A stretch of DNA of 64,000 bases from assembly GCF_030852425.1 (NCBI RefSeq), contig NZ_NSDM01000012.1, positions 186,001 to 250,000 of the forward strand, given 5' to 3'. The notes under the pieces were generated by a model. It made no database searches. It saw only the letters and a list, made by a program, of their open reading frames with translations, and had not been told where the DNA came from. This stretch comes from Saccharothrix longispora (GTDB lineage Bacteria; Actinomycetota; Actinomycetes; Mycobacteriales; Pseudonocardiaceae). The stretch's first letter is position 1; each line of letters opens with the position of its first letter. This document shows positions 52,855-61,511 of this stretch, in pieces. The position numbers and the translations under genes are program-made.

Positions 52855-54054
52855 ATGGCTCGTAGCCGGGGGGCGCGTGCAGCGCTGGGGATCGTCGCGA
52901 TGGGTCTGGTCGTGACGATGATCACTGCTTGTTCGTCGGGGGAGGCGAGCACGGGGGCGGGCGGGGAGCCGTCCGGGACGTCGACGTCGTCCGCTCCACC
53001 ACCCAAGCCCGTGTCGCTGAGCACCGGGCCCGCGGACGCGGCGGTGGACGTGCCGCCCGGGCAGCCGGTCGTCGCCACGGCCGCCGACGGGAAGATCACC
53101 TCGGTGTCGCTGACCAACCCGGAGGGCGTGGCGGTCGCCGGGCAGGTGAGCCCGGACGGTCTGCAGTGGACCAACACCGAGCCGCTGGGGTACCAGAAGA
53201 CCTACACCCTCGCGGTGACCGGTCAGGGGGCCGACGGGGCGACGGTCACCAAGACCTCGACGTTCACCACGGTCAAGCCGCGCACGCTGACCTACCTGTC
53301 GATCAACCCGCTCGACGGCACCACGGTCGGCGTCGGCCAGCCGCTCGCGTTCTACTTCGACGAGCCGATCGCGGACAAGCCGGCCGCCGAGGCGATGATC
53401 TCCATCACCACGGAGCCCGAGGTCGAGGGCGCCTTCTACTGGTTCGACGAGAAGACCGTGCACTGGCGCCCGCAGAACTACTGGACGCCCGGCACCAAGG
53501 TGACCATCAACGCCGAGATCTACGGCAAGCACGTCGGCAACGGCGTGTACGGCGAGGAGGACCGGGTCGTCACCACGACCATCGGCGACGCCGTGGTGCA
53601 CGAGGCCGACGGCGCGACGCACCAGGTCGTCACCAAGGTCAACGGCCAGGTCGTGCGCACCATGCCCACCTCGATGGGCGACGCCCAGAACCCGACGCCC
53701 ACCGGCACCTACGTGCTGACGGAGAAGCACGCCCACATGGTCATGGACTCCCGCACGTACGGCCTGTCGCTGGAGGCGGGCGGTTACGTGACGCCGGTCG
53801 ACTGGGCGTTCCGGATGTCGAACAGCGGCATCTTCTTCCACGGCGCGCCGTGGTCGGTGGGCGACCAGGGGCACCGCAACGTCAGCCACGGCTGCCTGAA
53901 CCTGTCGCCGGAGAACGCCAAGTGGGTGTTCGACAACTCGAAGCAGGGCGACGTGGTGATCGTCACCAACAGCGGCGGGCCGCCGCTGCAGCCCTGGGAC
54001 GGGTTCGGCGACTGGCAGATCCCGTGGGACCAGTGGGTCAAGGGGAACCGCTAG
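52855..54054 (+). CDS. L,D-transpeptidase with bacterial Ig-like domains (LdtMt2-type)
   Basis: The 399-aa lipoprotein has a signal peptide with lipobox (GLVVTMITAC), two Ig-like domains (VSLSTGPADAAVDVPPGQPV, LTYLSINPLDGTTVGVGQPLAFYFDEPIADK) and a YkuD domain. The catalytic residues are His329 (FFHGAPW), His345 and Cys347 (SHGCLNLS). The length and order match mycobacterial LdtMt2, which makes 3-3 crosslinks in peptidoglycan and is not inhibited by most penicillins. ATG at 52855 has GGAGG 9 nt upstream. The 236-nt gap before it has no named regulatory element. Confidence 0.95.
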   Translation: MARSRGARAALGIVAMGLVVTMITACSSGEASTGAGGEPSGTSTSSAPPPKPVSLSTGPADAAVDVPPGQPVVATAADGKITSVSLTNPEGVAVAGQVSPDGLQWTNTEPLGYQKTYTLAVTGQGADGATVTKTSTFTTVKPRTLTYLSINPLDGTTVGVGQPLAFYFDEPIADKPAAEAMISITTEPEVEGAFYWFDEKTVHWRPQNYWTPGTKVTINAEIYGKHVGNGVYGEEDRVVTTTIGDAVVHEADGATHQVVTKVNGQVVRTMPTSMGDAQNPTPTGTYVLTEKHAHMVMDSRTYGLSLEAGGYVTPVDWAFRMSNSGIFFHGAPWSVGDQGHRNVSHGCLNLSPENAKWVFDNSKQGDVVIVTNSGGPPLQPWDGFGDWQIPWDQWVKGNR

Positions 54055-54087
54055 GGGCACCGCGGAACCGCCGGAACGGCAGGACCG

Positions 54088-55728
54088 CTACAGCACCAGG
54101 TCCGTGACACGACCCGCCGCCACCTCCAGGCGGCGGGTCGTGCGCACCGCGGTCAGCATCCGCCGGTCGTGGGTGACCAGCAGCAGCGTCCCGGTGTAGG
54201 ACTCCAGGGCCGCTTCGAGCTGTTCGATCGCGGGCAGGTCGAGGTGGTTCGTCGGCTCGTCCAGCACGAGCAGGTTCACGCCCCGCGCCTGGAGCAGCGC
54301 CAGCGCGGCACGGGTGCGCTCACCCGGCGACAGCGACGCGGCGGGCCGCAGCACGTGCGCCGCCTTCAACCCGAACTTCGCCAGCAGCGTGCGCACGTCG
54401 GCGGGCACGAGGTCGGGCACGGCCGCGCCGAACGCGTCCAGCAGCGCCTCCGGCCCCAGGAACAGCCCGCGCGCCTGGTCGACCTCGCCCACGACCACCC
54501 CGGAGCCCAGCGACGCCGAACCGGACGTCACCGGCACCCGGCCGAGCAGGGCGCCCAGCAGGGTGGACTTGCCCGCGCCGTTCGCGCCGGTGATGGCCAC
54601 GCGGTCCGCCCAGTCCACCTGGAGGTCGACCGGGCCGAGGGTGAAGTCGCCGCGGGTCACCACGGCCGACCGCAGCACCGCCACCACCGAGCCGGACCGG
54701 GGCGCGGCGGCGATCTCCATCCGCAGCTCCCACTCCTTGCGCGGCTCCTCCACGACGTCCAGCCGCTCGATCAGCCGCTCGGTCTGCCGGGCCTTCGACG
54801 CCTGCTTCTCGGTGGCCTCGGTGCGGAACTTGCGGCCGACCTTGTCGTTGTCGGGGGCCTTGCGGCGGGCGTTCTTGACGCCCTTCTCCATCCACGCCCG
54901 CTGGGACCGGGCGCGGGCCTCCAGGGCCGACCGGGTGTCGGCGTACTCCTCGTAGTCCTCGCGGGCGTGCCGGCGGGCCACCTCGCGCTCCTCCAGGTAC
55001 GACTCGTACCCGCCGCCGTAGGTCCGCACCTGCTGCTGCGCCAGGTCCAGCTCCACCACCCGGGTGACGGTGCGCGCCAGGAACTCCCGGTCGTGCGACA
55101 CCAGCACGGTGCCCGCCCGCAGCCCGGTGACGAACGCCTCCAGCCTGGCCAGCCCGTCGAGGTCCAGGTCGTTGGTCGGCTCGTCGAGCAGGAACACGTC
55201 GTACCGGCTGAGCAGCAGCGACGCCATGCCCGCGCGGGCCGCCTGACCGCCGGAGAGGGCCGTCATGGGTTGGTCGAGCGACACGCCGAACCCGAGCGAC
55301 GCGGCGACCTCCTCGGCGCGCTCGTCCAGGTCCGCGCCGCCGAGGGCCAGCCACCGCTCCAGCGCGCCGGAGTAGCTGTCGTCGTGGTCCTCGCCCGCCG
55401 TGAGCAGCTCGGTGGCCCGGTCGAGGGCGGCCTGCGCGTCGGCGACGCCCGTGCGCCGCGCCAGGAACCCGCGGACCGTCTCGCCGGGGCGCCGGTCCGG
55501 CTCCTGCGGCAGGTGGCCGACGGTGGCCGTGGCGGGGGAGAGGCGGACGGTGCCCTGTTCGGCGGGCAGCAGGCCGGCGAGGGTGCGCAGGAGGGTGGAC
55601 TTGCCCGCGCCGTTGGCCCCGACGAGCCCGATCACGTCGCCGGGCGCGACCACGAGGTCCAACCCGGAGAACAGCACGCGGTCACCGTGCCCCGCGGCCA
55701 GGTCCTTCGCGACGAGCGTGGCGCTCAC
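54088..55728 (-). CDS. ABC-F family ATP-binding protein
   Basis: The 546-aa protein has two ABC cassettes without membrane segments: Walker A VGANGAGKSTLLRT and TGANGAGKSTLLGA, with LSGGQAARAGM, LSPGERTRAAL signatures and VFLLDEPTNDLDLDG and LLVLDEPTNHLDLPA Walker B. A linker rich in charged residues (HAREDYEEYADTRSALEARARSQ) lies between them, the ABC-F hallmark. Such proteins act on ribosomes and can relieve antibiotics. Start is GTG at 55728 with GGGGAG upstream. The 34-nt convergent gap to the L,D-transpeptidase has no terminator seen. Confidence 0.92.
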   Translation of the reverse strand: MSATLVAKDLAAGHGDRVLFSGLDLVVAPGDVIGLVGANGAGKSTLLRTLAGLLPAEQGTVRLSPATATVGHLPQEPDRRPGETVRGFLARRTGVADAQAALDRATELLTAGEDHDDSYSGALERWLALGGADLDERAEEVAASLGFGVSLDQPMTALSGGQAARAGMASLLLSRYDVFLLDEPTNDLDLDGLARLEAFVTGLRAGTVLVSHDREFLARTVTRVVELDLAQQQVRTYGGGYESYLEEREVARRHAREDYEEYADTRSALEARARSQRAWMEKGVKNARRKAPDNDKVGRKFRTEATEKQASKARQTERLIERLDVVEEPRKEWELRMEIAAAPRSGSVVAVLRSAVVTRGDFTLGPVDLQVDWADRVAITGANGAGKSTLLGALLGRVPVTSGSASLGSGVVVGEVDQARGLFLGPEALLDAFGAAVPDLVPADVRTLLAKFGLKAAHVLRPAASLSPGERTRAALALLQARGVNLLVLDEPTNHLDLPAIEQLEAALESYTGTLLLVTHDRRMLTAVRTTRRLEVAAGRVTDLVL

Positions 55729-55752
55729 AACAACTCCCCTGGGCAAAAGAAG

Positions 55753-55781
55753 ACGCCCCCCGACGTGGTGTCGGAGGGCGT
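55753..55781 (-). terminator. intrinsic terminator after tRNA-His
   Basis: ACGCCC (55753-55758) plus CGAC and GTCG plus GGGCGT (55776-55781) form a stem; on the minus strand it is followed by TCTTCTTTTGC, a T-rich tail. It lies 10 nt from the 3' end of the tRNA. Confidence 0.8.
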
Positions 55782-55790
55782 TCCGCTTGG

Positions 55791-55864
55791 GGTGAGTGAC
55801 GGGACTTGAACCCGCGACACCTGGGATCACAACCCAGTGCTCTGCCAGCTGAGCTACACCCACC
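55791..55864 (-). tRNA. tRNA-His (GTG anticodon)
   Basis: The minus strand folds with acceptor GTGGGTG/CACTCAC, an extra G at position -1 paired to discriminator C, and anticodon stem CTGGG/CCCAG around TTGTGAT giving GTG (codon CAC). The G-1:C73 pair is the identity element of tRNA-His. No CCA encoded. It precedes the ABC-F gene on the same strand. Confidence 0.95.
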
Positions 55865-55926
55865 AAGACCGGTTGACCCGGCGGGGAGAAGCATACAGTG
55901 CCCTCCCACCGAGTTCGAAATCGGCC

Positions 55927-56535
55927 CTACTCCACCCCGTCGGCGGCCAGGAGTTCGCTGGCCACGGCCTGTGCCTGCTCCGAGGTCGGCCCCGGCTGCG
56001 GCACGAACGCGGTGCGCCGGTAGTACGCCAGCTCCCGGATGGACTCCCGGATGTCGGCGAGCGCCCGGTGCGCGAGGCCCTTGCCCGGCTGCGCGTAGTA
56101 GATGCGCGGGTACCAGCGCCGGCACAGCTCCTTGATGGACGACACGTCGACCATCCGGTAGTGCAGGTGGGCGTCCAGCTCCGGCATGTCGCGGGCGATG
56201 AAGCCGCGGTCGGTGGCGATCGAGTTGCCGGCCAGCGGCGCGGTGCGCGGGTCGGGCACCCACTCCTTGACGTAGGCGAGCACCAGGGCCTCGGCCTCGG
56301 CGAGCGACACGGTGGACCGCCGCACCTCCTCGGTGAGGCCCGACTTGGCGTGCATCTGCACGACGACGTCCGGCATCGAGTCGAGCGCGGTGTCGTCGGC
56401 GTGGATGACCACGTCGACCCCTTCGCCGAGCACGTTCAGCTCGGCGTCGGTCACCAGCGCCGCGATCTCGATCAGCGCGTCCTTGCCGAGGTCGAGGCCG
56501 GTCATCTCGCAGTCGATCCACACCAGTCGATCCAT
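55927..56535 (-). CDS. orn: oligoribonuclease (DEDDh exonuclease)
   Basis: The 202-aa protein shows DEDDh motifs: [21 protein letters not shown] (first Asp/Glu), [35 protein letters not shown], and [18 protein letters not shown] with His and Asp. It degrades 2-5-nt RNA fragments and cyclic-di-GMP product pGpG. Start ATG 56535 ([13 protein letters not shown]); a GTG lies before. The stop is TAG at 55927. A tRNA-His lies downstream. Confidence 0.95.
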   Translation of the reverse strand: MDRLVWIDCEMTGLDLGKDALIEIAALVTDAELNVLGEGVDVVIHADDTALDSMPDVVVQMHAKSGLTEEVRRSTVSLAEAEALVLAYVKEWVPDPRTAPLAGNSIATDRGFIARDMPELDAHLHYRMVDVSSIKELCRRWYPRIYYAQPGKGLAHRALADIRESIRELAYYRRTAFVPQPGPTSEQAQAVASELLAADGVE

Positions 56536-56606
56536 CACCCGCGCGAGCCTAGTCGCCTGGTGGCGCGGGTCCGCGTCCCTCCCGCCGGAGGCCGCTGCCG
56601 ATCCGG

Positions 56607-57896
56607 TCACGCCCGCACCGGGTCGGTGTCGGGCGTCGCCGGTTCCGGCCGCCGGCCGCGCACCTTCATCGACAGGAACGCGGCGCCGATGCTGAGCGCC
56701 CCCGCCACGTACCAGGCGGGGGCGTAGTCGCCGAGGTGGTCGCGGGTGAGGCCCGCGGCGGTGGCGGCGAACGCGGCGCCGATCTGGTGCGAGGCGAACA
56801 CCCAGCCGAACACGACGGGCGCGGACAGGCCGAACACCTCGCGGCACAGGGCCACGGTCGGCGGCACGGTGGCCACCCAGTCGAGTCCGTAGAAGATGAT
56901 GAACACGAGCATCGACGGGTGCACCGAGTCGTGGAACAGCTGCGGCAGCACGAGGAGCGACGCGCCGCGCAGGGCGTAGTACACGGCCAGCAGGACGCGG
57001 CTGTCGACGCGGTCGGTGAGCCAGCCGGACAGCACGGTGCCGGCGATGTCGAACACGCCGACGAGCGCGAGCAGGCCCGCGGCCGTGGTGGTGGGCATGC
57101 CGTGGTCGTGCGCGGCGGGGATGAAGTGGGTGCCGACCAGGCCGTTGGTGGTGGCGCCGCAGATCGCGAACCCGGCGGCGAGGAACCAGAACGGGCCGGT
57201 GCGCGCGGCGGAGGTCAGCGCGCCGATCGCGCGGCGGGCGGCGCCGGGCCCGGTCGCCGGGACGGGCACGACCTCGGTGCCGCCGTAGGGCGGGATGCCG
57301 ACGTCGGCGGGGTGCTCGCGCAGGAGCAGCAGCACCAGCGGCACCACCGCGAGGGCCGCCGCGGACACCACCAGGGACGCCGTGCGCCAGCCGGACGACT
57401 CGGACAGGGTGGCCACGACGGGCAGGAACACGAGCTGGCCCGTCGCGCCGCCCGCGGTGAGGACGCCGGTGACCAGCCCGCGGTGCTTGACGAACCAGCG
57501 GCCGGTGACGGTCGCGACGAACGCCAGCGCCATCGAGCCGGTGCCGAGCCCCACCAGCACGCCCCAGAACAGCACCAGCTGCCACGCGGTGGTCATGAAC
57601 ACGGTCAGGCCGCTGCCCACGGCGACGAGCGCCAGCGCGGACGCCACGACGCGGCGGACGCCGAAGCGCTCCATCAGGGCGGCGGCGAACGGCGCGGTCA
57701 GGCCGAAGAGGAGCAGGTTGACCGACACGGCGAGGCCGATGGTGCCGGTGGACCAGCCGAACTCCTCCCGGAGCGGCTGGATCAACGCGCCCGGTGTGGC
57801 GCGGAACGCCGCCGCGCCGACGAGCGCGACGAACGCGACACCCGCGACGACCCACGCCAGGTTCTGCTTGCTGCGGACACCACCCGGAAGGCTCAC
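56607..57896 (-). CDS. MFS transporter
   Basis: The 429-aa protein has 12 hydrophobic segments and MFS motif-A-like sequences ([47 protein letters not shown]). The family is similar to monocarboxylate/nitrate-type MFS ([28 protein letters not shown], a common opening of bacterial 'MCT-like' porters). Substrate unknown. GTG at 57896. It is divergent from the GlxA regulator with a palindrome between the starts, so the regulator probably controls it. Confidence 0.9.
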   Translation of the reverse strand: MSLPGGVRSKQNLAWVVAGVAFVALVGAAAFRATPGALIQPLREEFGWSTGTIGLAVSVNLLLFGLTAPFAAALMERFGVRRVVASALALVAVGSGLTVFMTTAWQLVLFWGVLVGLGTGSMALAFVATVTGRWFVKHRGLVTGVLTAGGATGQLVFLPVVATLSESSGWRTASLVVSAAALAVVPLVLLLLREHPADVGIPPYGGTEVVPVPATGPGAARRAIGALTSAARTGPFWFLAAGFAICGATTNGLVGTHFIPAAHDHGMPTTTAAGLLALVGVFDIAGTVLSGWLTDRVDSRVLLAVYYALRGASLLVLPQLFHDSVHPSMLVFIIFYGLDWVATVPPTVALCREVFGLSAPVVFGWVFASHQIGAAFAATAAGLTRDHLGDYAPAWYVAGALSIGAAFLSMKVRGRRPEPATPDTDPVRA

Positions 57897-57938
57897 GCCG
57901 AGAAGGGTGCGCGACCGGGTCGGTCGACGGAAGTGGCC

Positions 57939-57950
57939 TGATGGCCATCA
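57939..57950. promoter_or_regulatory. TGATGGCCATCA palindrome in the MFS/GlxA gap
   Basis: A perfect 12-bp dyad lies in the 71-nt divergent gap. It partly overlaps a possible upstream ATG of the AraC-type gene. It is a candidate operator for GlxA. Confidence 0.45.
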
Positions 57951-57967
57951 TGTGCAAGAATCGGGCC

Positions 57968-58942
57968 ATGGAGCGTCGCCACCTGGTCGCCGTGCTCGCC
58001 CTGGACCACGTCGTCGGGTTCGACCTGGGCACGCCGACGCAGGTCTTCAGCGCCGCGCGCGACGAGGACGGGCGGCGGCTGTACGACGTGCGGGTGTGCA
58101 CGCCGGGCAGTGCGCCGGTGCGCAGCTCGGCCGGGTTCACGATCACCCCGGATTACGGCCTGGAGCTGCTCGCCGAGGCGGACACGGTGGTCGTCTCCGG
58201 TGTCGGCCACGGCTCGCGGGTCCTCGCGGACGGCACGGTCGAGCCGGAGGTGCGCGACGCCCTGCGCGCCGCAGCCGACCGGGGCGCGCGGGCGGTGTCC
58301 GTCTGCACGGGCGCGTTCGTGCTCGCCGCCGCCGGTCTGCTGGACGGCAGGCGGGCCACCACGCACTGGGCGCACGCCGACAAGTTCCGGGAGCTGTTCC
58401 CGCACGTCGACCTCGACCCGGACGTGCTGTTCGTCGACGGGGGCGAGGTGCTCACCTCCGCGGGTGTCGGCGCCGGCGTCGACCTGTGCCTGCACCTGGT
58501 CCGCAACGACCACGGCAGCGAGGTCGCGAACATGGCGGCCCGTCGCTGCGTCGTCCCGCCGTGGCGGCCGGGCGGCCAGTCCCAGTACATCGTGCGCCCG
58601 GTCCCGGAGGTCGCCGACACCTCCACCGCGGCGGCCCGCGCGTGGGCGCTGGAGCACCTCGCCGAACCGCTCGACCTGCGTTCGCTGGCCGACCGGTCGC
58701 GGATGAGCGTGCGCACCTTCACCCGCCGGTTCCGCGAGGAGACCGGCGCGAGCCCCGGCAAGTGGATCACCCAGCAGCGCGTGGAGCGGGCCCGTCACCT
58801 GCTGGAGACCACGGACCTGGCGGTCGACCAGGTGGCGCGGCACGCCGGGTTCGGCACGGGCGCGGCGCTGCGCCAGCAGATGACGGCGGTGCTGGGCGTG
58901 CCGCCGAGCGTCTACCGCACCACGTTCCGCTCGGCCGGCTAG
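57968..58942 (+). CDS. GlxA-type AraC family regulator with DJ-1/PfpI-like N-terminal domain
   Basis: The 324-aa regulator has an N-terminal DJ-1/PfpI-like amidotransferase-type fold ([49 protein letters not shown]) and a C-terminal AraC HTH ([54 protein letters not shown]). Start ATG 57968 follows a weak ribosome site. In-frame ATGs at 57941 and 57950 exist, and GGAAG before 57941 makes that start plausible (9 residues longer). It probably regulates the divergent MFS gene. Confidence 0.9.
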   Translation: MERRHLVAVLALDHVVGFDLGTPTQVFSAARDEDGRRLYDVRVCTPGSAPVRSSAGFTITPDYGLELLAEADTVVVSGVGHGSRVLADGTVEPEVRDALRAAADRGARAVSVCTGAFVLAAAGLLDGRRATTHWAHADKFRELFPHVDLDPDVLFVDGGEVLTSAGVGAGVDLCLHLVRNDHGSEVANMAARRCVVPPWRPGGQSQYIVRPVPEVADTSTAAARAWALEHLAEPLDLRSLADRSRMSVRTFTRRFREETGASPGKWITQQRVERARHLLETTDLAVDQVARHAGFGTGAALRQQMTAVLGVPPSVYRTTFRSAG

Positions 58943-58946
58943 CGCC

Positions 58947-60476
58947 TCACCGCTCCAGGAAGGGGCGCAGCAGGTCGGGCACGGCGGCGTCGGCCAGGGC
59001 CAGGCCGTCGGCCTCCCCGATGTCGACCGCGTGGTACGCGCCGTCACCCGCCGCGGTGGTGGCCGAGACGGTGAGCAGGTTCGCGCGGCGCTGGAAGAAC
59101 GAGCGGGAGAAGCGCCAGCCGATGATGCCGGTGCGTTGCAGCGCGACGGTTTCGCGGATCGCGGAGCCCTGGCGGACGACCAGGTAGCGGTCGGTCAGCG
59201 CGTGGCCGAGGGAGCGGTAGCGGTCCCAGCCGAGCAGCGCGGAGAACGGCACGAGGGCCAGCGCCGCCTGCCACGTCCACGCCGGCGCGGTCCAGGCGAG
59301 CACGCCGGCGAGCACCGGCAGCGGCACGACGGCGCGCACGAGCCGCCTGCGCAGGGCGGCGATCGGGTGCCGGCGCAACGGGACCAGCGTCGGCGACGAC
59401 TCCTGCCGCAGCACGGTCGCCGACACGCGGTGGGCCTCCGCGATCGGCGCGGCGGGCAGCAGCAGGTTGCTCTCGCCCTTGCTCCCCAACCCGGTGGTGA
59501 CGGTGCGGGCGTGGGCGCCGCGACCGGCGCGCAGCAGCAGCGGTTCCACGAGTTCCACGCCGCGCAGCCGTTGCTCGGCCACGGACACCGAGCGCGTGGT
59601 GAGCAGTCCGCGTTGGACGCGCACGGTGTCGTCGGGCTCGCGGGTCAGCCGGTAGCCCCAGAACTGCACGACGTACACGAGCACCGAGCCGAGGGTGGCG
59701 ATCAGCGCCACCACCCCGGTGACGAGCGCGACGGTGAGCAGCACGGGCTGGTCGACGACCCAGTGCGCGGTGTCGGTCAGCGGGCCGAGGACCTCGACTT
59801 CCAGCTCCCGCGCGAAGTTCATGGCGAACCCGAACAGCGCGCCCGCCGCGACCAGGCCGGACAGCGTCAGCGGGGCGTAGCGCAGCCAGCGGGTGTCCCA
59901 CGTGGACAGCACGACGCCGGGCCGCTCCTCCCCTTGTCCCGCAGGGGTTTCCGGGCGCACGACGGTGAGCAGCAGCACGCGCAGCCGTTCGGCCTCGGCC
60001 GAGGACACCGCGTCGAGCGTCAACCCGTCCTCGCCCGGCTGGTCGCGCTGCCCGGTGCCGACGCGGACGGCGGACAGCCCGAACAGCCGGTGGCCCAGCT
60101 TCGCGGTCAGGTCGACGGTGCGGATGCGGTCGCGCGGCACGGCGAGGCGCTTGCGCACGAACAGGCCGGTGCGCAGTTCCACCTGCTCGGCGGTGATGCG
60201 GTACCGGGTGGTGATCCAGCGCAGCAGGCCGAACAGCACGATCGCCACGACCACGCCGACGCTGCTCAGGATGCGCCACGTCTCACCGGTGCCGAGCACC
60301 AGCAGGCCGACGAACAGCGGCACGAGGCCCAGCAGTTCGTTGAGCGGTCGGACGATGAGCATCCGCACGTCGAGGCGGTGCCAGTCGACGACGGGCTCCA
60401 CGTACGCCGGGGCGGCGGGGAAGTCCGCGGGCGCGGGAGGACCGGCGGGCGCGGTCGGCGGCACGTCGGCGGTCAC
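58947..60476 (-). CDS. PH-domain membrane protein, YdbT-like
   Basis: The 509-aa protein has six hydrophobic segments in pairs with three bacterial PH (bPH2) domains (RYRITAEQVELRTGLFVRKRLAVPRDRIRTVDLT, TVRVQRGLLTTRSVSVAEQRLRGVEL, DRYLVVRQGSAIRETVALQRTGIIGWRF). This is the YdbT arrangement. The GTG at 60476 overlaps the stop of the YdbS-like gene, so they form one operon. Function is probably in envelope stress or antimicrobial tolerance, as seen for ydbST of Bacillus; this is from family knowledge only. Confidence 0.92.
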   Translation of the reverse strand: MTADVPPTAPAGPPAPADFPAAPAYVEPVVDWHRLDVRMLIVRPLNELLGLVPLFVGLLVLGTGETWRILSSVGVVVAIVLFGLLRWITTRYRITAEQVELRTGLFVRKRLAVPRDRIRTVDLTAKLGHRLFGLSAVRVGTGQRDQPGEDGLTLDAVSSAEAERLRVLLLTVVRPETPAGQGEERPGVVLSTWDTRWLRYAPLTLSGLVAAGALFGFAMNFARELEVEVLGPLTDTAHWVVDQPVLLTVALVTGVVALIATLGSVLVYVVQFWGYRLTREPDDTVRVQRGLLTTRSVSVAEQRLRGVELVEPLLLRAGRGAHARTVTTGLGSKGESNLLLPAAPIAEAHRVSATVLRQESSPTLVPLRRHPIAALRRRLVRAVVPLPVLAGVLAWTAPAWTWQAALALVPFSALLGWDRYRSLGHALTDRYLVVRQGSAIRETVALQRTGIIGWRFSRSFFQRRANLLTVSATTAAGDGAYHAVDIGEADGLALADAAVPDLLRPFLER

Positions 60477-60973
60477 GTGGCGTCACCCGGCGTCGCCTGC
60501 GTGGTGGTGGTCAGCTCGTCGGCCAACCGGACCGCGTCGTCGTGGGCGAGGCCCTCGATGTGCACGGGACCGGCGGCCGACGCCGTCGTGACCGTCACGG
60601 TGGACAGCCCCAGCAGCTGCTGGAGCGGCCCGCGCTTGGTGTCCACGGTCTGGATGCGGGACACCGGGGCGATGCGCCACTCCTGGTTGAGCCAGCCGGC
60701 CAGGGTGTAGACGGCGTCCGGGGTGGCCTCCCAGCGGTGCACCCGGTACCGCCAGCGCGGCATCACCAGGGTGTGCGCGGCGCCCAGGACCAGCGTCCCG
60801 ACCGCGGCGGCGACCTGCCACGGCGACCGGACGAACACCAGCGCGACCGCCTGGGGCGCCAGCAGCACCAGCCAGCCGATCAGCGCGTGGAGGGTCCAGA
60901 GGGTGATCGACTTGCGGCTCACCTGGTGCCGCGGCGCACGCAGGCGCAGGACTTCGCTGCTCACGCCGTCCAC
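60473..60973 (-). CDS. PH-domain membrane protein, YdbS-like
   Basis: The 166-aa protein has two transmembrane helices (ALIGWLVLLAPQAVALVFV, VAAAVGTLVLGAAHTLVM) followed by one bPH2 domain (RVHRWEATPDAVYTLAGWLNQEWRIAPVSRIQTVDTKRGPLQQLLGLSTVTVTTASA). It is the partner of the YdbT-like protein, with a 4-nt GTGA overlap. Start is GTG 60973 or 60964. Confidence 0.92.
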   Translation of the reverse strand: MDGVSSEVLRLRAPRHQVSRKSITLWTLHALIGWLVLLAPQAVALVFVRSPWQVAAAVGTLVLGAAHTLVMPRWRYRVHRWEATPDAVYTLAGWLNQEWRIAPVSRIQTVDTKRGPLQQLLGLSTVTVTTASAAGPVHIEGLAHDDAVRLADELTTTTQATPGDAT

Positions 60974-61023
60974 TGTGCCTCAAGGCCGGGTCCGCGCGTG
61001 CGCGAACCCGGCCTCGAGCGGTG

Positions 61024-61176
61024 TCACGGCTGTGCTGAGTAGGGTGGGTGGAAGACCTTCGAGGCATCGGCCGTCGCGGCGTCCGAGGCGGACGCGGTGG
61101 GCGCGACGACGACGACCGCGAGGCCGGCGCAGAGTGCCAGCGCGGCCAGGACCTTGCGCAGGGAGGGCACGACCAT
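61024..61176 (-). CDS. short secreted peptide (50 aa)
   Basis: The 51-codon frame starts at ATG 61176, with ACGGAG 7 nt upstream. The product MVVPSLRKVLAALALCAGLA then VVVVAPTASAS has a signal peptide ending in AxA. The mature part, about 20 residues, reads DAATADASKVFHPPYSAQP. No cysteine in the mature part. No family is recognised. It lies 50 nt downstream... of nothing on its own strand except the acyl-CoA ligase upstream at 61512, and upstream of the YdbS-like gene. Confidence 0.6.
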   Translation of the reverse strand: MVVPSLRKVLAALALCAGLAVVVVAPTASASDAATADASKVFHPPYSAQP

Positions 61177-61511
61177 CGTCGAACTCCGTTCGATAGGGAG
61201 CGGTGCGCCACGGGCGAGGGGCCGTGCCACGTGACACCCGCCGGCGGCGGCGCGTCCGAACCTCATCGCACCACCGCCGCTTCGTCGGGAACGCAGGGGA
61301 AACGTCCAAGCGGAGCATGGCACACCGGGTCATCGCGGTCATCACCCACTTTCGTCGTCGTCCGCTGGGCAATGCCACTGGGGTGGCGGCCTCCACCGCA
61401 CCCGGTCGTCGCCGACCGCGCGGGCCTGCGGGTGCGGCGACCGCGATCCGCTCCGGCGCGTCGGCCGCGCCGGACGGGAACCGTCATGGGTCGCCCCCGC
61501 GGACGGGGTGC
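61177..61511. other. 335-nt gap without a supported gene
   Basis: No credible gene or RNA is seen. The region holds the promoter of the small peptide gene and the 3' end of the acyl-CoA ligase transcript. Open frames here are short and lack ribosome sites. I see no clear terminator hairpin. Confidence 0.5.
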
